From assembly GCF_018873765.1 (NCBI RefSeq), contig NC_057919.1, forward strand, positions 61,704,484-61,768,483: a stretch of 64,000 bases of DNA. Reading direction: 5' to 3'. Source of the stretch: Telopea speciosissima (Eukaryota > Streptophyta > Magnoliopsida > Proteales > Proteaceae). Below the pieces are notes generated by a model. The model did not search any database. It was not told the DNA's origin and worked only from the letters and a program-made list of their open reading frames with translations. Made by a program: the position numbers and the translations under genes. Each line of letters opens with the position of its first letter. Positions within the stretch are counted from its first letter, which is position 1. Below are positions 57,694-64,000 of this stretch, one piece after another.

Positions 57694-60600
57694 ATGGGTA
57701 TCATAAACATGGAGAAGGTCAACCATTCAGTAGGAGAAGGGAATGGTAATGGTTTACTATCAGAGACTGAGCCACTCCTCAAGGCCCAAAAGCCACAGGA
57801 TTATTTGGTTTGCTTGGAAAAGCCTAGAGAACATGATAAGCTCAAACTCCAAACTCACCAAGGAAGGTCACTCTCAATGGTTCTTCTCAGCACTTTCGTT
57901 GCTGTTTGTGGGTCTTTCGAGTTTGGATCTTGTGTATGTCTCAACTTTCTCTCTCTCTCTATCTATGGAGAAGAGTGATCTGAGCTCTTTTTTCCCATTC
58001 AACTGTAAACTTCTTTAATTTTCAATTTATTGGCTGTGCAGGTGGGCTTTACGGCTCCTACCCAGAATGGCATCAAAGATGATCTTGGCCTGACTTTATC
58101 TCAGGTTCATTCGTTATGTCTTCCTCTTATTTATTTTTTTTTTTACTTGCATTTTTACTTGCTGACTTGTGTGGTATGAGTAGAGCCATAGTATTAAATC
58201 TCATCTTGAAAGGATATTTCAGTCGGATCGAAATTTTCAAGATACTGAAATCTCGTTGAAATTTCATCGAAATATTGTAATTTTTCTATGATTTTTGCTT
58301 AGCCATTTCAGGGTATAAAATGCTAAAATGATCCAAATAACCGAATTTTTGACGAAACGGTGCATTTTTAGACCTAAATTTCCAAAACAATATGATCGAA
58401 ATTTCCGAAATATTGCATTTTTTCATTTCAACATAGCATCTTATCTCAGCCCAGCCAAAATATCCGAAATTCGGCGAGTTTTTGAACTATGATGGTTCGT
58501 AATCTTGAAATCGGATTGGTTGATTCACCAGATTAGATCGATATCGATTGAGGTTGATCCCGAATATTGACCGATCCTACACCGATTCACCGGTATGGTC
58601 TTAGGGTAAAAATATAATAAATCAATTTTTATTAAAAGACGGGCGACAATTCCATCCGATCCAAACCAATTTAGGGCAATACCGATCTGGTTCAAGTAAG
58701 CGGAATTGGCAATAGAATCAGTTTCCATGGATTTTGATTCAGCTAGATCAGAATCTTAAGACATTAAGTGGAGAGAACTTCTCAATTATATAAAGGCAAC
58801 AAAGATCAGAACATCATGTTCAATAACCTTGGATATTTTAATTAATGAATTTGCTTTGGTTCATCCAAAAAAAATATATATATCAGAATACTCTGATGTG
58901 GGAATAAAACTCCTAACATCTTATAACCCCTCTCGTGTGATCTCGTTCTGATACCATGTTAAAGGGTCAAACTTAAAACCATAATGCATTAAGTGGAGTG
59001 AACTCTTCGAGTATATGAAGACACTAGAGACAAGAACATGCCGATGTAGGACTATAACTCTATAACTACCAACATCCCAACAATTAAGTCGAATTTGCAC
59101 ATTACTAATTTCACATAGCCAATGTGTATTATGGATGTTCTTATAAAAGTAATATTTGGGAGTTGGGTTCCTATTTGACTTGGTGAAACAATGCAGTACT
59201 CCTTGTTTGGCTCGATAATCAGCATTGGTGCAATGATCGGTGCTATCAGTAGCGGTTGGATTGCTGATTTCCTTGGCCGAAAAGCTGTGAGTGATGAACA
59301 TCCCTTAAGATGAGAAATTTGATATTGATGAGCTAAAATTTTCCTTCTCTAACTTCCTTTTTATTTGATTCTCTGTGTGGTTTAATGAATCAATGGAGCA
59401 CAGACCATGAGAATGTCATCAGTGTTGTGCATTGCAGGATGGCTTGCCATTTATTTCTCCAAGGTTATTAATTTGTTTGTTTCATCTCCACTACAAATTT
59501 GATAATTTTGGGTTCTTAAAATCTCCCTATAAATTCTCTGTTTTCTTTGTGACATTTTCTCAGTAACCTGATATCCATCTTAATGTTTCAAAAAGGGTTA
59601 TGTAATACTGGATCTTGGAAGATTCTGCAATGGCTATGGAATTGGAGTGTTTTCCTATGTGGTATGATTTTCTTCATTTCCCCTATAATTATGCTCACTA
59701 ACGCTCCTATTTATTGTTGTGTGAGGGGTGGGGCTGGAATCGGGTCGAATCGGTTACAAAAAACCTTAAATTGGCTACAAGTCACTTTAGATTTCTAACC
59801 AAATAGGCTGATTCCGCCGAATGCTATTGGAATCAGTCTTGGCCAATATTGATACAGATCGGCCGTATCAGAAGATTTTTCCCTTTTCTTTTTTTTTTTG
59901 CATAAATCAATTTTTGGACGGTTTTACTTTTACTTCGAACCATTATGCTGATCCGATATCGGCCAAGTATTGGTATTGGCCAATACAGCCGATTTGATGC
60001 CCATGATCCGATTCCTCGAACCCTATTGAAGATTGGAATAAGTAAAGCATTATCCCAGTTCTTGCATACTTAATTCTTGGGCCTAGTTCATGGTATAAGG
60101 AAACTGATCCCGATTTCGATTTCAGCCGAGTTCTGGAATTCTAGAGTTCAAACTCTATTAATTAAGGAGTAAGGACCACTGCTTTTACAATTATTTCCAT
60201 TTTAAATCTACATATCTGAATTTCTATGAGAAGTAGAATACAATCTCAGGGTGTCTACACTAGCAAAACCCTTTGTGTGAATCATATGTCTTGGTTTGTA
60301 GGTGTTGTTTTTGGGTGTTTTCATCAATTTCAAGTTTGTAATGTCAATTAACCACATATATTTAGAGAGAGGATTCTCTGAGCAAGCGGCATAGGGGATA
60401 CCACCAATGGGTTGCGATTAAAATGGTATCAATTATAGGAGAACAGTGAGGTCATTTCATATGGGGAGGAGAGAGATAGACATAAAGGTGCTAGCGTACT
60501 CTACTCTAGCGGTTAAGAGAACCTTTTCCTATGTTTTATTATCAGTTTGGTTCTAGGTTTGGTTTGATCTCCAGTTTCAGTCAGGTTACTCGGTCGGCCT

Positions 60601-63600
60601 GATCAGTTTTGATTTCTACCGGTTTTGGAAAACCCAAAACAAAGCCGAAATGATAAACATTCGGCTTGGTTCGATTGGGGCTACATTGGACGATTTCGGT
60701 TGGCCCAACCGGTTCAGGCTGGAAGGTGACACCCCTAGCTCCTTATGCTTGCTTTGGGCATATCGTCAAATTAATTTTAAGACGATGATTACCTCAACTA
60801 CTTGAGGTCATCAATTTTATTATATGTAGTTCAGGTATTTGATTTGGGCAACTGGGTTCTTACTTGGTAGTGTGACTAGCCTGCCAAACCATAAATCAAA
60901 TCTTCCAACTTTCCCACCAAAAGTGCTTATTGATGAATGAACAGGTACCCGTCTTCATAGCAGAAATTGCACCAAAAGATCTAAGAGGTGGACTAGCGAC
61001 TGCAAATCAGGTGAACTACTGATATTCTATTATACTATAAAGAAGAATAGTGGGAGAACTAGACTCTCTATGGCAACAATTTGTGTTTTTTGAGCGTTTC
61101 TGGGTCTGACACAGTTTTGTGTTTCTGTGTTTTTTGAGCGTTTCTGGGTTCTCAAATGCGATAGGATATAGGGTGTAAATGAATAGCCGAAATCTGTTTC
61201 CGAAATCCGTGTCCGTATCTGTTTAGCACTATCCAAATCCATCCGAAAAATGGATACGGATACGGACAGGCTATAGCTAGCCGAAAAGCTATATTTACAT
61301 GTAAACGGATAAAATATCCGATTCGTATCCTTGTCCGTATCCGTTTAGCACTATCCGAATCCGTCCGATAGCTAATCGGATGCGGATGCGGATGCGTATA
61401 TAGCACTATCCGAGCCGAATCCGATCCGTTTATAGCCCTAATAGGATAACACTGCCAAAAAAAAAAAAAAAAAATCGTTTCTGTAACTAAGAAGAAACAT
61501 AAACATGTATGGGTAAAATAGGGGTGCCACAGGTAGTAATTCAAGGTTCTAATAATGCAGATCAACAAGAACAGATTGAAGAGATGAAATCATCCAATGC
61601 TTTCAAGAAAAAGACATTCAAAATGAACATAATTATCAGATTATTATCATTTGTGCTTTCATGAAGAGCACAAAACTGCAACATTAGGAACAAAGTTGCA
61701 TTCAAATAGGTAGAAGAAGATTTCAAACACCACAACATCAATAAAAACCCCTAAATCAAAATGTAGACCAATACTCATTTTAGGACAATGTTATACTTCA
61801 TATCTTGGGTTGAGGAGCACAGGTCGAGTGCGAAGAAGAGTTGCAGAGGTCGAGCGACGAGAGTTTGTTAGAAATCAACAAAAGGAGAGGACAGAAAGAA
61901 GGCCCGAGTCGAACGAAATCGTTCGTCCTTAAGCATGATTTGCACCCTCCTAATCCGCAAAGGGTTGCAAACCCGCCTCCCAAGATAAATCAGCGGATTA
62001 TCGTGCGAGACAGAACACTGTGAAGCTATCAGAGAATCTTTTTTTAATCCTCGGACGAGAGAATTCGTGGCCCATTTATAGGCCCACAAGGCCTGTCGGA
62101 TGGGTCACACCCATTGGCTCATATGGCTTGACCGACAGTCATGACTATTGGGCGGCCCCTTGGCTGTTCGGTGGGCTGCAACTCTTGGGGTCAATGTTAA
62201 ACCAAGGGTTGCACTCCTCTTTGATCAGCCACCGATCCAACGGTCGGATCGATCCTAAGCACCCTTTGATCGACACCGTCGATCCCAAAAGATTAAGGCG
62301 ACATATCTGACGATGCGCACGTGCAAAGTGCAAAGTGCAAAGTGCGCCATCAAAGCGCCACATTGCGCCTCACGCACACGCACGCGCGACGCTGCACGCG
62401 CCGGACGGGTACCGTCCTCATTCGCAAGTGCACCGTACAATCTCTTCTAACATTACATGTGATAATAATAACTACTTACTACTAACACATATAAATCCAA
62501 TGAGCTTTCCTTTCATAGCCGATGTGGGACTAAAAGTCCACATCAATATTTTGAAAAATTCCAACAGTTGCAAAGGTCGAGCACGAAGAAGATGAGAGCG
62601 GACGATTGCAAAAAAGAGTTGTAGGTCAAGAACCTAGTTGCAGAGGTCGAGCGCAAAGAGAGCACCAGAGGTTGATCGGATTTACAGAGGTCGAGCAAGA
62701 AGAAGATGAGAGTAGTCTTCCGAGAGAAGAGTTAGATTTTAGGGCAAGGTTTCACCTATTATTATGTTTTTCTGGCAAATTCCAGTATTGCCCCTCGTTA
62801 ACTTAAGTGGGAATGGTGTTTCTTCAAAAATTGGTAGAAGTGTTTCTCTAATGTGAGAAACATCATTTTGGTGTTTTCAAATGGGGCTCAAAAAATAAAA
62901 CCGGACATACCATATAGTTTTCACCCCGTTTCTATTCTAAAAAAGGAGAAAAACACTACAATTGATTTTTAAGAACGTTTCCATACAGAGCCCTAGCGAT
63001 CCTTCATATAAACAACAATAAAACTTCTGTTTACAGTTGATACTTAATTGTGCAGCTCATGATAGTTACTGGAGTTTCAGTTGCTTTTGTCATGGGGACT
63101 ATACTGAACTGGCGGACATTGGCACTGACTGGTAATTCCATGTAGTTACTAAAATTTCTTCATTTAACTTTCATCATAAATGTGAAGTAATAGAGATTTA
63201 CAGAGTTGAATGGCCAAATTTACAGGAATTATTCCCTGCATTGTTCTACTACTGGGTTTGTTCTTCATTCCAGAATCTCCTAGATGGCTGGTAAGCTCAT
63301 CTGCTCTGCTAAAAATAAAAAAAGGAAGTCACGTAATGTGCTTGATGTTTACAGACACTATTAACTTTTCTTTCAGGCTATGGTTGGACACCAAAAGAAT
63401 TTTGAAGCTGCATTGCAAAGGCTTCGTGGCAAGGACGCGGATATTTCAAAAGAAGCTTATGATATCCAAGTTCATATGTTTTTTTCAGCTCTAGATCCCC
63501 AATTAACTTAGAGAATATAGCGAATTTCGATTTTATTAAGCCTTCTGTATGGCTTTGGCAGCACTCAATTGAAACTCTTCAACACCTCCCAGAAGCTAAA

Positions 63601-64000
63601 ATGCTAGATTTGTTTCAAAGAAGTTACCTGAGATCTGTCATTGTGAGTCCTTTTTCTGACCCAGTAGCAAAGAACCATGACCCATATGGGAGTTCATAAA
63701 AATTTCCCTTTTTTGACCACTAAGCTTTTGATGTTCAGGTAGGAGTTGGGTTGATGATGTTTCAACAATTTGGAGGAATCAATGGAATTGGATTTTACTT
63801 GACCAAAATTTTTGCATCAGCAGGTAAACATTGTATTAGAATCATTATTTTTCAGCGAGACTTTGTTAACATATCTATACTGACTCTATCTAAATTGAGC
63901 TTTCAGGGTTCCCTTCCAATGTTGGGATTGTGCTTTATGCTTGTTTACAGGTTCACTCCCTCAATGTCCCAGACTTTCTTGTACTTTTTCCTGTTTTACA
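57694..64000 (+). CDS. ERD6-like: ERD6-like (ESL) sugar transporter, copy 4, exons 1-12, runs off the window
   Basis: Exons: 57694-57933 (second ATG at 57709), 58042-58104, 59197-59286, 59404-59463, 59596-59661, 60945-61010, 63056-63131, 63226-63290, 63377-63469, 63562-63642, 63739-63823, 63907-63950. Exon lengths and phases equal those of copies 1 and 2, and every exon is open. Exons 13-18 lie beyond the right edge. Family marks: [30 protein letters not shown] and [19 protein letters not shown] gives the N-terminal acidic dileucine. One oddity is that exon 10 begins with His instead of Asp because the acceptor is followed by CAC. Intron 6 is about 2 kb through insertion (about 110 bp in copies 1 and 2). 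The predicted role is as for copy 1; whether it is complete cannot be judged here. Confidence 0.9.
58190..58500. mobile_element. TIR-like repeat in intron 2, shared by ESL copies 3 and 4
   Basis: It begins near AGCCATAGTATTAAATCTC and ends near TTTGAACTATGATGGTTCG, with many GAAATTTC/TTTCGGA words. The complement is in copy 3 at 50529-50790 and 45715-45770, split there by Copia element 2. Copies 1 and 2 lack it. The stretch near 58443 is the empty Copia target (GAGATAAGATGCTATG when complemented). Confidence 0.65.
58819..58886 (+). mobile_element. Very short 5'-truncated LINE tail, intron 2 of ESL copy 4
   Basis: Sister of the insert at 45294-45362: GAATTTGCTTTGGTTCATCC followed by an A-run and TATATA. 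Confidence 0.75.
59702..60178. mobile_element. Insertion in intron 5 shared with ESL copy 3
   Basis: Counterpart of 43837-44468, lying between GCTCACTAAC and CTTTTACAATTATTTCC, which are adjacent in copy 1 (about 14468-14495). Confidence 0.65.
60540..60738. mobile_element. Partial AGGGGTGTCA element, intron 5 of ESL copy 4
   Basis: Matches the right half of 15123-15533, ending GGTGACACCCCT. The left half is missing, so it is truncated in this copy. Confidence 0.6.
61167..61445. mobile_element. MITE-like repeat rich in GGATACGGAT words
   Basis: It begins TAGGGTGTAAATGAAT and ends GTTTATAGCCCTA, loosely complementary. Related to 8278-8465. Confidence 0.5.
61874..62566 (-). mobile_element. Solo LTR of the Copia element 1 family
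   Basis: Matches 21955-22668 and 27199-27912 from AACAAAAGGAGAGG to TTCCAACA, in the same orientation, but with many small length differences against both. It lies inside an array of GTTGCAGAGGTCGAGC repeats. No target duplication is clear, so the copy is old or rearranged. Confidence 0.8.

Larger units (their letters stand above)
61063..62992. mobile_element. TIR element (1.9 kb) in intron 6 of ESL copy 4, with nested repeats
   Basis: The left end CTCTCTATGGCAAC and the complement of the right end CTCTGTATGGAAAC form a loose inverted repeat. The flanks rejoin to give the uninterrupted intron 6 of copies 1 and 2 (AGAACTAG then CGATCC). Inside are a GGATACGG-rich MITE (about 61167-61445), several copies of GTTGCAGAGGTCGAGC (61839, 62569, 62638, and a variant near 62684) and a Copia solo LTR. 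No transposase was found; the superfamily is open (hAT-like is a guess). Confidence 0.65.

Noticed and set aside
1-64000. A new defence, biosynthetic or other multi-gene system
   Set aside because: Apart from the ESL family and captured exon pieces, all coding signals belong to transposable elements, so no co-functioning gene set is present.

Overview
This is nuclear DNA from a flowering plant; the species cannot be named from sequence alone. The evidence is split genes with short GT-AG introns, four copies of a plant ERD6-like (ESL) sugar transporter, Copia and Ty3/Gypsy-Tat LTR fossils, a plant L1-type LINE carrying zf-RVT and RNase H, a tRNA-derived SINE, and several Mutator-like (MULE/Pack-MULE) non-autonomous elements with 9-bp target duplications. 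There is no rRNA, tRNA or CRISPR, and no bacterial or viral gene cluster.

The host genes are one family. Copy 1 (+, 10871-18148) has 18 exons and an uninterrupted 495-aa frame. Copy 2 (-, 40479-34512) has the same 18 exons and is also open throughout (498 aa, or 493 aa from the second ATG). Copy 3 (-, 51371-44515) keeps only exons 1-5, has a frameshift in exon 1 and a 12-nt loss in exon 4, and is a 5' pseudogene. Copy 4 (+, 57694 to the window edge) is open through exon 12 and continues outside the window. Shared and private insertions group the copies as (1,2) and (3,4). Copies 1 and 2 lie in a large inverted duplication (about 7531-18434 against 34147-43072). Copies 3 and 4 are head to head around a Pack-MULE.

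Layout: 1-6144 is Gypsy debris (a Tat pol fragment, a tandem-repeat spacer and an LTR). 6145-10870 holds dispersed repeats and MULE/MITE insertions upstream of copy 1. 10871-18148 is ESL copy 1. 18317-19950 is a Pack-MULE with tetraspanin and possible hyccin fragments. 19951-29766 is an orphan ESL upstream block split by a nest of one TIR element inside another, with a Copia element inside that. 29767-34147 is LTR debris, a dispersed repeat and a Copia fragment. 34512-40479 is ESL copy 2. 40869-41670 is a Gypsy solo LTR. 43631-51371 is ESL copy 3, split by a nearly complete Copia. 52662-53979 is a second Pack-MULE copy. 54286-57414 is a LINE holding a solo LTR. 57694-64000 is ESL copy 4.

The only genes likely to work here are the ESL copies, predicted 12-TM proton-linked monosaccharide carriers of the vacuolar membrane. 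The rest is a layered record of transposition in which paralogous empty sites can be read directly.
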